Source of the DNA: Yersinia rohdei ATCC 43380
GTDB lineage: Bacteria; Pseudomonadota; Gammaproteobacteria; Enterobacterales; Enterobacteriaceae
NCBI RefSeq assembly: GCF_000173775.1
Contig: NZ_ACCD01000005.1
Location: 1 to 64,000, forward strand
Reading direction: 5' to 3'
Length of the DNA: 64,000 nt
In this document: in pieces, positions 28,862 through 39,560 of the stretch
Numbering within the stretch: the first letter of the stretch is position 1
Layout of the letters: every line of letters begins with the position of its first letter
Position numbers and translations under genes: made by a program
Notes under the pieces: generated by a model
Seen by the model: the letters and a program-made list of their open reading frames with translations, nothing else
Databases searched by the model: none
Told to the model about the DNA's origin: nothing

Positions 28862-29172
28862 TTTATCGCATTAGTGTAGTCAAATTAGCAAAAATTGTGC
28901 TGCCGACTTTATTTAAGTTGATAAAAGATAAACTGTTCTGTCGGGGATGCCCCCACTGCCTAGCCGTGATTTCGAACCCCAGCATCCGGCGTATTCACTC
29001 TTTGAGACTCCGGTGGCTCTGCCCCTGTGCGCGAAAAACCTCCCCCCGCGAACACACTGGGCCATAACAGCGATGTAATAATACTGATAAGTGAAGGGAT
29101 GTCGGATCAGAGATAACAGCAGGAAAAATCACAAAAAAAATAGCATCTGCCCCAGCAGATTAATGCGACAGA
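28862..29172. mobile_element. Possible MITE-like element with inverted ends and GC-rich core
   Basis: The left end TTATCGCATTAGTGTAGTCA and the right end (minus strand TCTGTCGCATTA) are inverted copies of the arms of the 27811-27868 palindrome. Between them lies a core markedly richer in G+C than its surroundings, with several short hairpins, e.g. GGGGATGCCCC. No transposase is present. The assignment as a mobile element is inference from the paired ends. Confidence 0.4.
28913..29065 (-). CDS. Possible 50-residue ORF in the GC-rich core
   Basis: The frame starts MAQCVRGGRFFAHRGRATG and ends TVYLLST, ending 85 bp before the AEC transporter start. There is no good Shine-Dalgarno sequence. The peptide is basic and glycine-rich and resembles the kind of short string seen in phage-associated reading frames, from memory only. 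It may be a gene fragment or a chance ORF in a structured leader. Confidence 0.2.
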   Translation of the reverse strand: MAQCVRGGRFFAHRGRATGVSKSEYAGCWGSKSRLGSGGIPDRTVYLLST

Positions 29173-29174
29173 AC

Positions 29175-29209
29175 AAAAAAAAAGCACTCAGCGTTTAGCG
29201 AAGTGCTTT
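29175..29209 (-). terminator. Strong terminator downstream of glmY region
   Basis: The minus strand forms AAAGCACT / AGTGCTTT followed by nine T. It would end transcripts coming from glmY, before the AEC transporter gene. Between it and the conserved glmY body, 29325-29345 also holds a perfect hairpin (CGGGGCAA-TAAA-TTGCCCCG) without a T tail. Confidence 0.8.
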
Positions 29210-29430
29210 TAATTGATGCGCCTTGTCCATTATCGTCAGAATCATTTCAGATCTGCTTTTAGAGTAATTTGCAGCGAGAATGGCAAGTTTTACTTATTTT
29301 TCATAATCATAATATGTGACAACGGGGCAATAAATTGCCCCGTTGCAGAATATGTGGATGCCCTTGAGTATCGTCTCCAATGTGATGAAGCCGAGGCAAT
29401 CATCGGGAGGATGAGACGAATAGCATCCAG

Positions 29431-29633
29431 ACATGTCCAAGATTGATGAACAATTCATCACAGTAGGACATAGGCGGCACCTCACTCAACGTGTCGTCCG
29501 ATGCTTGATATGTGTATTCACACAATATCGGTTTAGGTGGACGATAGGTACCAGTCTTAGGCATCATTCGATGGCTTATGAAGCGCATATTCCGCTTTAC
29601 AGCGGGACTATCATAAAAAGTGAATGAGCAACT
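29431..29633 (-). ncRNA. glmY: Small RNA GlmY
   Basis: The minus-strand sequence starts AGTTGCTCATTCAC, close to E. coli GlmY. It also contains GGTACCTATCGTCCACC and GACACGTTGAGTGAGGTGCC, matching the core shared by GlmY and GlmZ. GlmY sequesters RapZ and so protects GlmZ, which activates glmS. Position between purL and glrK is the E. coli glmY locus. The 5' end is set by the sigma54 promoter. The 3' end is uncertain: a stem (ATGTCC/GGACAT) closes at about 29431 but the first clear T-tailed terminator is at 29175. Confidence 0.85.
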
Positions 29634-29644
29634 GTAAGTAATAA

Positions 29645-29660
29645 TGCAGGTTGCGTGCCA
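29645..29660 (-). promoter_or_regulatory. Sigma54 promoter of glmY
   Basis: The minus strand reads TGGCACGCAACCTGCA, matching TGGCAC-N5-TTGCW at every position but one, with correct GG/GC spacing. It places the start about 12 bases downstream, at 29633. Confidence 0.9.
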
Positions 29661-29766
29661 AGTTTATAATTTAATTTTCAACGTGTTGATTTTAAATCAA
29701 AATAATAAAAAAAAGACCGCTATTACGACTATATGATTAATCAAATAAGGTGGTTAAGTTGCATTT

Positions 29767-29784
29767 TGTCGCTGTTACCCGACA
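29767..29784. promoter_or_regulatory. GlrR activator site 1
   Basis: TGTC-GCTGTTACCC-GACA is a perfect TGTC-N10-GACA palindrome about 130 bp upstream of the glmY start. Confidence 0.85.
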
Positions 29785-29829
29785 CTAAATCTGTTATTAA
29801 ATAAAATCATTATAAATCAATAGATTAAA

Positions 29830-29847
29830 TGTCTCCTTTTTGAGACA
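29830..29847. promoter_or_regulatory. GlrR activator site 2
   Basis: TGTC-TCCTTTTTGA-GACA is the second identical-form site, 63 bp from the first. Confidence 0.85.
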
Positions 29848-29861
29848 ACCTCAATGCCCGT

Positions 29862-29879
29862 TGTCGCAATTTACCGACA
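29862..29879. promoter_or_regulatory. GlrR activator site 3
   Basis: TGTC-GCAATTTACC-GACA lies 32 bp from site 2. Three sites upstream of a sigma54 promoter is the arrangement described for enterobacterial glmY. Confidence 0.85.
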
Positions 29880-29953
29880 AATCAATTTACACATTAATAA
29901 TCAAATAGTTACGCAATCAAAATTCACATTTTATTTCATTGTTTTGGCATATA

Positions 29954-29982
29954 GAAAAAGGGGCATAAACTCATGCCCCTTC
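29954..29982 (-). terminator. Terminator of purL
   Basis: The stem AAGGGGCAT / ATGCCCCTT with a six-base loop is followed by T residues on the minus strand, 24 bp after the purL stop. Confidence 0.88.
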
Positions 29983-30005
29983 GTTACCAATCAAAACAAG
30001 GCTAT

Positions 30006-33000
30006 TTAGCCTAACTGCTTACGCGCATTACGGAACATACGCATCCACGGGCTATCCTCGCCCCACTCTTTTGGATGCCATGAGTTACTGACAGTGCGGA
30101 AAACACGTTCTGGATGCGGCATCATGACAGTTGCCCGGCCACTGGCACTCGTCACCGCCGTAATACCATGAGCTGAACCATTCGGGTTAGCTGGGTATTG
30201 TTCGGTTATTTCGCCGTGATTGTTCACAAAGCGCAATGCCACCAGTTGGTTCTGCTCCAATGTGGCCAAATGCGCCGCATCACGGACTTCAACCCGCCCT
30301 TCGCCATGTGAAACCGCAATTGGCATACGGGAACCGGCCATATCCTGCATAAACAATGATGGGCTATTTGCCACTTCCACCAGACTGAAACGTGCTTCAA
30401 AGCGGTCAGACAGGTTGCGGACAAATCGTGGCCAATGCTCAGCACCCGGAATAAGTTCGCGCAAATTCGACATCATCTGGCAACCATTACACACCCCCAG
30501 CGCCAGGGTTTCTGGGCGATGGAAGAAGGCTTCGAACTCATCACGTACGCGGTCATTGAACAGAATAGATTTTGCCCAACCTTCACCCGCGCCCAAAACG
30601 TCACCGTAAGAGAAACCGCCGCAAGCCACTAAGGTTTGGAAGGATTGCAAATCAATGCGCCCCGCCAGCAGGTCACTCATATGCACGTCAACAGCATCAA
30701 AACCGGCACGGTGGAAAGCGGCCGCCATCTCAACGTGAGAGTTAACCCCTTGCTCACGCAGTACGGCAACTTTTGGTCGCGCCTGTTTGATAATATAAGG
30801 CGCGGCAATATCTTCAGAAAGATCGAAAGTCAGTTTCACATTCAAACCAGGATCAGTTTCATCCTGTTTTGCCTGATGCTCCTGATCGGCACACTCCGGG
30901 TTATCGCGCAGACGTTGCATTTGCCACGTGGTTTCAGCCCACCAGCAGCGCAAAGTGCTACGTTTTTCGCTGTAAACCACCTCAGAACCGCTGTGGATAT
31001 CAAAACTATCCCCTTCAACAGCGCGGCCCAGATAGTGAACGCAATTGGCCAAGCCATGCTCTGCCAGCACGTTTTCCACCGCTGCGAGTTGCTCGGCCCG
31101 CACCTGAATTACCGCCCCCAGTTCTTCATTAAACAAGGCCGCCAGCGCATCATGACCCAAAGATTGAATATCGGCGTGCACACCACAATGGCCAGCAAAA
31201 GCCATTTCAGCTAAGGTCACCAGCAAACCGCCATCAGAGCGGTCGTGATAGGCCAGCAATAGCTGATCAACCACTAAGCGCTGCATGGCATTGAAGAAAC
31301 CAGCCAGTTGTTGCACATCGCGTACATCGGCGGGTTTATCCCCCAGTTGGCGGTAAACCTGCGTCAGTGCGGTGGCCCCCAGTGCATTGTGGCCCGCGCC
31401 TAAATCAATCAGCAGCAGCGCATTGTCACCCATATCGGTATGCAATTGCGGCGTCACGGTGTGACGGACATCTTCGATACGAGCAAATGCCGTGATAACC
31501 AGAGACAGCGGCGAAGTCATTTCGCGCTGTTCATCACCTTCCTGCCAGCGGGTTTTCATCGACATGGAATCTTTGCCCACTGGAATGGTAATTTCCAGCG
31601 CTGGGCACAATTCTTCACCGACCGCGCGCACCGCGTCATACAAACCCGCGTCTTCGCCAGGGTGACCCGCAGCGGACATCCAGTTAGCCGAGAGCTTAAC
31701 GCGCTTGAGCTCACCAATTTGTGTCGCCGCGATGTTGGTCAAAGCTTCACCTACTGCCAGACGGGCAGACGCGGCAAAGTCCAGCAAGGCCACGGGCGCA
31801 CGTTCACCCAGAGACATGGCCTCGCCATAGTAGCTATCAAGGCTGGCGCTGGTTACCGCGCAGTCTGCTACCGGGATTTGCCACGGGCCGACCATTTGGT
31901 CACGGGTGACCATACCGGTAACCGTGCGGTCGCCAATGGTAATCAGGAAGGTTTTCTCAGCCACTGCGGGCAAGTGCATGACGCGTTTCACCGCATCCGC
32001 AATGCTGATTTCCGCCAGTTGCAGCGCCTCGCCCGGTGCTTGCAGACGAGTGACATCGCGCAGCATTTTCGGTGTTTTGCCTAACAACACATCCAGCGGC
32101 ATATCAATAGGTTGATTGTCGAAATGGCGGTCATTCAGTGTTAAATGCAGCTCTTCGGTGGCTTCACCAATGACCGCATAAGGCGCACGTTCACGGCGGC
32201 AAATTTCTTCAAATTGCGCCATTTGCGCTGGCGCTACTGCCATCACATAGCGTTCCTGAGACTCATTGCACCACACTTCCAGCGGGCTCATGCCCGGTTC
32301 GTCGTTAAGAATGTCACGCAGTTCAAAACGGCCACCACGACCACCGTCACTGACCAACTCTGGCATCGCGTTGGACAAGCCACCCGCGCCGACATCATGA
32401 ATAAACAGAATTGGGTTGTGTTCACCTAACTGCCAGCAGCTATCAATCACTTCCTGACAGCGGCGTTCCATTTCCGGGTTATCGCGTTGTACCGAAGCAA
32501 AGTCCAAATCCGCATCTGATTGGCCAGAGGCCATAGAAGAGGCCGCACCACCGCCCAAACCAATATTCATGGCTGGGCCGCCGAGTACCACCAGCTTGGC
32601 ACCCACGGTTATCTCGCCTTTTTGCACATGATTGGCACGGATATTACCCAGCCCGCCGGCCAACATAATGGGCTTATGATAGCCGCGTAATTCAGTGCCA
32701 TTATGGCTGTTAACGCGCTCTTCATAGGTACGGAAGTAACCCAGCAGTGCCGGACGGCCAAATTCGTTATTAAATGCCGCACCGCCCAATGGGCCTTCGG
32801 TCATGATATCCAGTGCGGTAACAATGCGCTCCGGCTTACCAAAATTTTCTTCCCACGGCTGTTCAAAACCCGGAATACGCAGGTTGGAAACGGAGAAGCC
32901 CACCAAGCCGGCTTTAGGTTTAGCACCCCGCCCGGTGGCACCTTCATCACGAATTTCGCCACCAGAACCGGTCGCAGCACCCGGCCAAGGTGAAATAGCC

Positions 33001-33896
33001 GTTGGGTGGTTATGGGTTTCAACTTTCATCAGGATATGAGTTTCTTCCTGATGATAACCATAAACGCCGTTTTCTGGCGCAGCAAAGAAGCGCCCGACCT
33101 GAGAACCTTCCATCACCGCCGCATTGTCTTTATAAGCAGACAACACGTAATCTGGCGTGTGTTCAAAGGTGTTTTTAATCATTTTAAACAGTGTCTTAGG
33201 TTGAGCGACACCGTCAATAATCCAATCCGCATTAAAGATTTTATGGCGGCAATGCTCGGAGTTTGCCTGAGCAAACATGTACAGTTCGATATCCGTTGGG
33301 TTGCGGCCCAGGCCAGTAAAGGCAGCCAGCAGATAATCAATTTCATCCGGTGCCAGTGCCAGACCCAATTTAATATTGGCCTGTTCCAGTGCACGACGCC
33401 CCTCGCCCAGAATATCCACCCGCTGAACCGGGGCGGGCTGATGATGAGAAAACAGCTGTTCGGCCTGCTGCAACTCGGTAAAGACCCTTTCCATCATCCG
33501 GTCATGTAACAGCGCTGAGAGCTGCTGCCATTGGCTTTCACTCAGGTTCGGGCCTTGGATATAGAAAGCCAGACCGCGCTCAAGGCGCAGCACCTGCGGC
33601 AAAGCGCAGTTATGTGCAATATCAGTCGCTTTGGAAGACCACGGCGAAATTGTCCCCGGCCTTGGGGTAACCAGCAGTAAACGCCCTTGTGGCGCATGTT
33701 CGGGGAGAGATGGCCCATATTGAAGCAGCCGCTGGAGTCTGGCGTGTTCATCAGCACTCAATGGGGCGCTGACATCGGCAAAGTGAACATATTCTGCGTA
33801 GATATCATCTACTGGCAGGTGAGCGTCCTGGCAACGGGACAGCAGTTTGGTAATACGAAAAGCCGACAAAGCGGGCGAACCACGCAGTATTTCCAT
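30006..33896 (-). CDS. purL: Phosphoribosylformylglycinamidine synthase
   Basis: The 1296-residue large-type PurL has an N-terminal domain, two AIRS-like synthetase halves ([23 protein letters not shown] near residue 290) and a C-terminal class-I glutaminase with nucleophile in GVCNGCQMM and a His/Glu pair near HPERVFR. It converts FGAR, ATP and glutamine to FGAM in purine synthesis. The upstream PurR box indicates purine repression. Confidence 0.98.
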   Translation of the reverse strand: MEILRGSPALSAFRITKLLSRCQDAHLPVDDIYAEYVHFADVSAPLSADEHARLQRLLQYGPSLPEHAPQGRLLLVTPRPGTISPWSSKATDIAHNCALPQVLRLERGLAFYIQGPNLSESQWQQLSALLHDRMMERVFTELQQAEQLFSHHQPAPVQRVDILGEGRRALEQANIKLGLALAPDEIDYLLAAFTGLGRNPTDIELYMFAQANSEHCRHKIFNADWIIDGVAQPKTLFKMIKNTFEHTPDYVLSAYKDNAAVMEGSQVGRFFAAPENGVYGYHQEETHILMKVETHNHPTAISPWPGAATGSGGEIRDEGATGRGAKPKAGLVGFSVSNLRIPGFEQPWEENFGKPERIVTALDIMTEGPLGGAAFNNEFGRPALLGYFRTYEERVNSHNGTELRGYHKPIMLAGGLGNIRANHVQKGEITVGAKLVVLGGPAMNIGLGGGAASSMASGQSDADLDFASVQRDNPEMERRCQEVIDSCWQLGEHNPILFIHDVGAGGLSNAMPELVSDGGRGGRFELRDILNDEPGMSPLEVWCNESQERYVMAVAPAQMAQFEEICRRERAPYAVIGEATEELHLTLNDRHFDNQPIDMPLDVLLGKTPKMLRDVTRLQAPGEALQLAEISIADAVKRVMHLPAVAEKTFLITIGDRTVTGMVTRDQMVGPWQIPVADCAVTSASLDSYYGEAMSLGERAPVALLDFAASARLAVGEALTNIAATQIGELKRVKLSANWMSAAGHPGEDAGLYDAVRAVGEELCPALEITIPVGKDSMSMKTRWQEGDEQREMTSPLSLVITAFARIEDVRHTVTPQLHTDMGDNALLLIDLGAGHNALGATALTQVYRQLGDKPADVRDVQQLAGFFNAMQRLVVDQLLLAYHDRSDGGLLVTLAEMAFAGHCGVHADIQSLGHDALAALFNEELGAVIQVRAEQLAAVENVLAEHGLANCVHYLGRAVEGDSFDIHSGSEVVYSEKRSTLRCWWAETTWQMQRLRDNPECADQEHQAKQDETDPGLNVKLTFDLSEDIAAPYIIKQARPKVAVLREQGVNSHVEMAAAFHRAGFDAVDVHMSDLLAGRIDLQSFQTLVACGGFSYGDVLGAGEGWAKSILFNDRVRDEFEAFFHRPETLALGVCNGCQMMSNLRELIPGAEHWPRFVRNLSDRFEARFSLVEVANSPSLFMQDMAGSRMPIAVSHGEGRVEVRDAAHLATLEQNQLVALRFVNNHGEITEQYPANPNGSAHGITAVTSASGRATVMMPHPERVFRTVSNSWHPKEWGEDSPWMRMFRNARKQLG

Positions 33897-33969
33897 AATC
33901 TAAGTTTCTCTCGTCTTCGAAGCGACTGAACCAGCACTTCATTGGGCGCAACAGGGGAAAACGCGCGCC

Positions 33970-34008
33970 ATTATAGTGAATCTATGCCGCCGACGAAACC
34001 GTTTGCGT
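33970..34008 (-). promoter_or_regulatory. purL promoter with PurR box
   Basis: On the minus strand ACGCAAACGGTTTCGT (33993-34008) is a full PurR operator. TATAAT follows at 33975-33970 with 17 bp to the operator edge, so PurR would cover the -35 region. Confidence 0.88.
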
Positions 34009-34138
34009 ATCTATTATTCATAATTGCGTAAGAAACAGCGATTAGAGATATAGGTTAAATACACAATAAATAAGCTCGCAATAAAGTTGCACACTGACGA
34101 TTTGTTGCGCAAAATGCCACTCCACTGGGGATTTAACC

Positions 34139-34198
34139 ATGTTGATTTCAGCTTTACTACATACCTATAAAGAGCGCTGCCGAGAGATAACTATTTGA
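34139..34198 (+). CDS. 19-codon upstream ORF coupled to mltF
   Basis: ATG at 34139 opens a short frame ([19 protein letters not shown]) whose TGA at 34196 overlaps the TTG start of mltF at 34195. It may couple translation to the weak TTG start. No strong Shine-Dalgarno sequence was seen; expression is not shown. Confidence 0.3.
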   Translation: MLISALLHTYKERCREITI

Positions 34199-35655
34199 CG
34201 CGCATAAAATTAAACTACTTTGTTATCGGCGTAGTTGCCTTACTTCTGGCCCTTGCATTGTGGCCTAATATTCCTTGGCGTAATGGCCAAGAAGGGCAAC
34301 TCGAACAGATAAAAGCCCGTGGTGAGCTGCGAGTTGGCACCATAAGCTCACCACTTATATACTCGACCGGAAAGGATGGCCCTTCCGGGCTCGACTATGA
34401 GCTGGCAAAACGTTTTGCTGACTATCTGGGGGTTAAGCTGGTAATGACCCCGCATCACAATATTAATGATTTGTTTGATGCTTTAGACAGCAACGACGTA
34501 GACATGCTGGCCGCTGGGCTGATTTATAACCGTGAACGCCTGAATCGGGCGCGCACTGGCCCTGCCTATTATTCAGTGTCACAGCAATTGGTGTACCGGC
34601 TGGGTCAACCACGACCAAAATCATTTAGTGATTTAAAAGGCCAGCTGATAGTGGCCTCTGGCTCGGCGCATATGACCACATTGAAGCAACTTAAAGAGAG
34701 CAAATATCCGGCCCTTAACTGGGGCTCTTCTATTGATCGAACCGGAAAAGAGCTGCTGGAACAAGTGGCTGATGGCAAACTCGATTATACCCTTGGCGAC
34801 TCGGTCACCATTGCCCTGCTGCAACGTATTCACCCGCAATTAGCGGTGGCTTTTGACGTCACCGATGAAGAGCCGGTAACCTGGTATTTCTCGCAAAGCA
34901 ATGATGACAGCCTGTATGCTGCCATGCTCGATTTTTACAGCTCAATGGTGGAAGACGGCAGTTTGGCGCGGCTAGAGGAAAAATATCTTGGCCATGTCGG
35001 CAGCTTTGATTATGTCGACACCAAAACGTTTCTGTCTGCCATCGACAATGTACTGCCCACTTTCCGGCCCTTATTTGAAAAACATGCAGGCGAAATTGAC
35101 TGGAAATTGCTGGCGGCCATTGCTTATCAGGAATCCCATTGGAATCCACAGGCGACCTCTCCGACCGGTGTTCGCGGTCTGATGATGCTGACACGCGCCA
35201 CCGCCAGTGGATTGGGGGTCAACGACCGGGTAGATCCTGAAGAGAGCATTAGAGGCGGTTCTGTATATTTGCAGCGGCTGATGAAAAAAGTACCAGAGAC
35301 CATTCCGGAAGATGAGCGAATCTGGTTTGCACTGGCGGCATATAACCTGGGTTATGGCCATATGCTGGATGCGCGCAAACTGACCAAAAGTCAGAATGGC
35401 AACCCAGACAGTTGGGTTGATGTCAAAATGCGGCTGCCCATGTTGAGCCAGAAGCGCTATTACCCGAGCACCACTTATGGTTATGCTCGCGGTCATGAAG
35501 CTTATAACTATGTAGAAAACATCCGCCGCTATCAGGACAGTTTGGTGGGGTATTTGCAGGAGAAAGAGAAAAAAGCCGCCCAACATGCCGCTATTGAAGC
35601 TGAACTGGGCAAAGCTTATCCCGTTATCGGCCCCGGCTGGTCAATCAATAATTAG
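34195..35655 (+). CDS. mltF: Membrane-bound lytic murein transglycosylase F
   Basis: The 486-residue protein has an N-terminal membrane anchor (about residues 7-25), a solute-binding-protein-like domain ([15 protein letters not shown] type, about 40-270) and a C-terminal SLT domain with catalytic Glu in [19 protein letters not shown]. It cleaves peptidoglycan to 1,6-anhydromuropeptides at the inner face of the outer membrane. It uses a TTG start, as does E. coli mltF, and is divergent from purL. Confidence 0.95.
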   Translation: MTRIKLNYFVIGVVALLLALALWPNIPWRNGQEGQLEQIKARGELRVGTISSPLIYSTGKDGPSGLDYELAKRFADYLGVKLVMTPHHNINDLFDALDSNDVDMLAAGLIYNRERLNRARTGPAYYSVSQQLVYRLGQPRPKSFSDLKGQLIVASGSAHMTTLKQLKESKYPALNWGSSIDRTGKELLEQVADGKLDYTLGDSVTIALLQRIHPQLAVAFDVTDEEPVTWYFSQSNDDSLYAAMLDFYSSMVEDGSLARLEEKYLGHVGSFDYVDTKTFLSAIDNVLPTFRPLFEKHAGEIDWKLLAAIAYQESHWNPQATSPTGVRGLMMLTRATASGLGVNDRVDPEESIRGGSVYLQRLMKKVPETIPEDERIWFALAAYNLGYGHMLDARKLTKSQNGNPDSWVDVKMRLPMLSQKRYYPSTTYGYARGHEAYNYVENIRRYQDSLVGYLQEKEKKAAQHAAIEAELGKAYPVIGPGWSINN

Positions 35656-35756
35656 CCGGGCTTTGGGGTATAACAGGCTGCTGGCCGCCTTGATTCGCAG
35701 GGCAATGTGCTGAACCAGCCATCGCCCCGGTTGACACCAAGCAAGTCAAATGCAAC

Positions 35757-36368
<612 letters not shown>

Positions 36369-36498
36369 CTACTGCACGACGCTATTTTTAACATAGCCCA
36401 ACTCATAATGATTGATTAATGTTTCGGCAGGATAGGAATTATTTCTGATTTAAATAAAATGTATCTATATAGAAATCACATCAATAAATCTCAGTAAA

Positions 36499-36628
36499 AA
36501 AATACCGTCGTGGTGCGCAAAACACTCAATGGGGTAGCCCGCGAAGGGGCCATTCCCGAGGAGGTTACTCAAGTAAGTGATTCGGGTCAGTGGGCGCAGT
36601 AAATCGCCTGTAACTTCCAAGACAAAAA
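36499..36628. repeat. ERIC-like element between pgpC and tadA
   Basis: This 130-bp diverged copy contains the diagnostic core GGAGGTTACTCAAGTAAGTG then ATTCGGGT, with degenerate ends. It lies immediately downstream of pgpC... within the pgpC upper-coordinate flank excluded by its stop at 36630, so it is in the pgpC 3' region. The other 150 bp up to tadA shows nothing recognisable. Confidence 0.75.
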
Positions 36629-36629
36629 T

Positions 36630-37340
36630 TCACTCCAGTTGCTGTAATTCACCCGTTTTACTGACCCGCCAGCGATGCTCACAAAAATGTAGCAGCGGGT
36701 TATCTTGCTTGCTGTCACTGTAGCCACTGTAGAGTTGCAATGGCGACCCCAAGCGCTGTTCCAATTGCACTACTTTCTCTGGCCCTAAACAGCGCAGCGG
36801 CAATACCCATCCGCCATTGCGCCGTGCCATACGGCTGCCCACCAATCTTAAATGGTGAATAAATTCTGAGTCGTGATAAACCTGTTCGACCAGCCGCTGT
36901 GGTGATCCGGTTATCAGCCATACCTCGGCATCATTACTGACCAAATATTGGCGCAAACGCATCATAACCACTGGGAATTCTGTCACTTTCTGGCGAAACT
37001 CATTCACAAAACGTAATTCCAGCCCCTTCAGATGCGCTTCAGAACGGCCAAAGGTAATCGCCCACAATAACAGGCTCATCGGCCAACGAGCGCAACGCCC
37101 TTTGATAACGAATCCCAACCCGATAATCGGCAATAGCGGGATGACCAACAATAGATTCAGTGGTAAATGGCGCAGGAGAAAACGCACAAAACTGCCAAAC
37201 ATATCCTGTTGATGCAAAGTGCCATCTAAATCAAAGAAAACCACACGTTTGGTGCTTGCCGAATGTGGCTTTTCAGTCTTTTCAAAGGCGGGTGCCGCCT
37301 GCTCTACGCCCAAAACATAACTCCTATTATTAACTCTCAT
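36630..37340 (-). CDS. pgpC: Phosphatidylglycerophosphatase C
   Basis: The 236-residue HAD-family phosphatase has FFDLDGTLHQQDMFGSF, a hydrophobic membrane segment (PLNLLLVIPLLPIIGLG), WLITGSP and GYSDSKQDNPLL. It dephosphorylates PGP to phosphatidylglycerol at the inner membrane. A longer frame starts at 37415 inside murQ; ATG 37340, seven bases past the murQ stop, is preferred. It has about 20 more N-terminal residues than E. coli PgpC (211). Probably cotranscribed with murQ. Confidence 0.92.
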   Translation of the reverse strand: MRVNNRSYVLGVEQAAPAFEKTEKPHSASTKRVVFFDLDGTLHQQDMFGSFVRFLLRHLPLNLLLVIPLLPIIGLGFVIKGRCARWPMSLLLWAITFGRSEAHLKGLELRFVNEFRQKVTEFPVVMMRLRQYLVSNDAEVWLITGSPQRLVEQVYHDSEFIHHLRLVGSRMARRNGGWVLPLRCLGPEKVVQLEQRLGSPLQLYSGYSDSKQDNPLLHFCEHRWRVSKTGELQQLE

Positions 37341-37347
37341 ATACGTC

Positions 37348-38235
37348 TTATAACGCGGCGCGCAAATAACCATGATGTTGCAGGAGATCCTGACGTGCTT
37401 GTTCAGCACTAACACCTTTTAATATCATTAAAATCGCTGGTTTTACTTCAAATTCAGTTTGTGACAGTGCATTTTCAGCCTCAACACGACTGGCACCGGT
37501 AGCTTCAACCACAATTCGGCAAGCCCTATCAACTAATTTCACATTAGTCGCTTTCACATCGACCATCAAATTTTGATAGACCTTACCGAGCTTGACCATT
37601 GCACCGGTGGATAACATGTTCAGCACTAATTTCTGGGCCGTGCCCGATTTCATCCGAGTCGAACCTGTCAGCGCCTCCGGCCCGACTACCGGTGAAATCG
37701 CGACCTGAGCTTCCTGGGCAATAGGAGAATCTGGATTGCAGGAAATCGCAGCGGTTGGGCAACCCAATTGGCGGGCATAGCGCAGCGCGCCAATAACATA
37801 AGGGGTACGGCCCGAGGCCGCCAGCCCCACCACCATATCCGCGGCTGTCAGTGCTAAAGCTTGCAGATCCCGCTCGCCAAGTGACATATCATCTTCGGCC
37901 CCTTCGACGGCTTTGAGCAATGCCCCAGGGCCTCCGGCAATCAAACCTATCACTCTGCCATGAGGAACACCGAACGTAGGCGGGCACTCAGAGGCATCCA
38001 AAATCCCAAGTCGCCCGCTGGTTCCGGCACCGAGGTAAATTAGCCGCCCACCTTGCTTTAGAGCCGCTGCCGCTAAATCTACCGCCTGAGCAATGGCGGG
38101 AATAACTAACCGAACCGCTTCTGGTACTTTGCGATCCTCATCATTAATGCAGGTCAACATCGCCACTGTGGAGAGCTTATCCAAATCCATTGTGGCCGGA
38201 TTGCGGCTTTCAGAAATCAATGCGCCCAAGTTCAT
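37348..38235 (-). CDS. murQ: N-acetylmuramic acid 6-phosphate etherase
   Basis: The 295-residue SIS-domain protein contains [25 protein letters not shown] and [22 protein letters not shown]. MurQ cleaves the lactyl ether of MurNAc-6-P to give GlcNAc-6-P during cell-wall recycling. Divergent from the MurR-like regulator. No murP PTS gene is adjacent. Confidence 0.97.
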   Translation of the reverse strand: MNLGALISESRNPATMDLDKLSTVAMLTCINDEDRKVPEAVRLVIPAIAQAVDLAAAALKQGGRLIYLGAGTSGRLGILDASECPPTFGVPHGRVIGLIAGGPGALLKAVEGAEDDMSLGERDLQALALTAADMVVGLAASGRTPYVIGALRYARQLGCPTAAISCNPDSPIAQEAQVAISPVVGPEALTGSTRMKSGTAQKLVLNMLSTGAMVKLGKVYQNLMVDVKATNVKLVDRACRIVVEATGASRVEAENALSQTEFEVKPAILMILKGVSAEQARQDLLQHHGYLRAAL

Positions 38236-38421
38236 GATTTTTCCTTATGGTACTTTTCACTCATAATGACTGAGTTGTTATCAAAGTAGGTGTTTTCTTG
38301 TTCCAATCACCGGATTATCGCAAAAAAAGAGTGCTATGCTCCATGACTTGGCCTTTGATTTCATCTTTTGGGCATTATTAGCCACTTTGGCGAAATAACT
38401 TCCCCTTTCAGGAACTGATTT

Positions 38422-39264
38422 ATGAGTAGTCTTCTTCGCATCCGTCAGATCTATCCAACGCTGGCGCAAAATGATCGTAAGTTAGCCGATTTTATATTGG
38501 GTAATCCTGAGCTGGCACGTCAAATCAGTTCACAAAAAATGGCACAGCAAACCGGTGTCAGCCAATCTGCCGTGGTTAAATTTGCACAAAAATTAGGCTA
38601 CAAGGGTTTTCCGGCACTTAAACTGGCACTCGCCGAAATGGCCTCCGCCCCAGACCAAGCAGTCACCCTGCACAACCAGATATTAAGCACTGACAGTTTA
38701 AAGACCGTTGGCGAGAAGTTACTCAGCGAAAAAGTAGCCGCCCTACGTGCAACACTGGATATCAATAGCGAACAACGCCTTGCACAAGCTTTAGAAATGT
38801 TACGGGGAGCGCAACGGGTTATTTTGACAGGTCTTGGAGCCTCTGGATTAGTCGCAAAAGATTTGGCTTATAAGTTATTGAAAATTGGTGTTATGGCCGT
38901 TTCTGAAACTGATATGCATGCCCAATTGGCTGCGGTGCAGGCATTAGATGCTCGGGATTTACTGCTGGTTATTTCTTTTTGCGGCGAACGCCGTGAGATA
39001 AATCTGGCAGCAGAAGAAGCACAGCGCTGTGGGGCCAAAGTGCTGGCTCTGACCAGTTTCACCCCCAATAGCTTGCAGCAACGCGCCGACCACTGTTTAT
39101 ATACTATCTCGGAAGAGCCCATCATTCGCAACGCGGCAATATCCTCCAGCACGGCACAATATGCGCTGACTGATTTGTTGTTTATGGCGATGATCCAGCA
39201 AAATCTTGAAAGTGCACAAGATCATATTAAACACAGTGAAGCGCTGGTGAAAAAACTGGTCTAA
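38422..39264 (+). CDS. murR: MurR-like RpiR-family transcriptional regulator
   Basis: The 280-residue protein has an N-terminal RpiR helix-turn-helix (SSQKMAQQTGVSQSAVVKFAQKLGYKGFP) and a C-terminal SIS domain (ILTGLGASGLVAKDLAYKLLKIG). E. coli MurR represses murQP and binds MurNAc-6-P. Divergent arrangement with murQ across 186 bp supports the same role; the operator was not located. Confidence 0.88.
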   Translation: MSSLLRIRQIYPTLAQNDRKLADFILGNPELARQISSQKMAQQTGVSQSAVVKFAQKLGYKGFPALKLALAEMASAPDQAVTLHNQILSTDSLKTVGEKLLSEKVAALRATLDINSEQRLAQALEMLRGAQRVILTGLGASGLVAKDLAYKLLKIGVMAVSETDMHAQLAAVQALDARDLLLVISFCGERREINLAAEEAQRCGAKVLALTSFTPNSLQQRADHCLYTISEEPIIRNAAISSSTAQYALTDLLFMAMIQQNLESAQDHIKHSEALVKKLV

Positions 39265-39560
39265 ATTCTGATGGGGGAGTCATCCCCCGCAGTTATTTAA
39301 CATATATTTCACCAGCCCTATAATAGTGATTAAAACTTATATTTACCTTCGCTTTCATTAAGAATGAAATAACAATAAATACAATAAGTTATATTAATCT
39401 ATGACTTAATTTTCATATTTAAATCAGAGTGGCATCTTGATAGGAATGAAAGCTGATGGCCATCCTGATACGAATAAAACGGGTTCTTATCATCCCAGTT
39501 TTATTTTGAATTTTTAGTCTCATCATTAGCGCAAACTTGGCGTAGAATAGTGCACTGTCC

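Noticed and set aside
28930-29066. tRNA-like string GGGGTTCGAAATC on the minus strand
   Set aside because: It resembles a T-loop, but flanking bases cannot form the T-stem or an acceptor stem, so no tRNA is called.
28930-29066. Lysine or other known riboswitch upstream of the AEC gene
   Set aside because: A GGCTA...GGGGG...CCCC pattern superficially recalls the lysine class, but the conserved core boxes are missing.
29213-29627. Several 60-80 codon frames over the glmY locus
   Set aside because: The sequence is explained by the structured sRNA and its 3' region; the frames lack ribosome sites.
30636-31214. 192-codon and similar plus-strand frames opposite purL
   Set aside because: purL is intact on the minus strand across the whole region, and these frames show no family resemblance.
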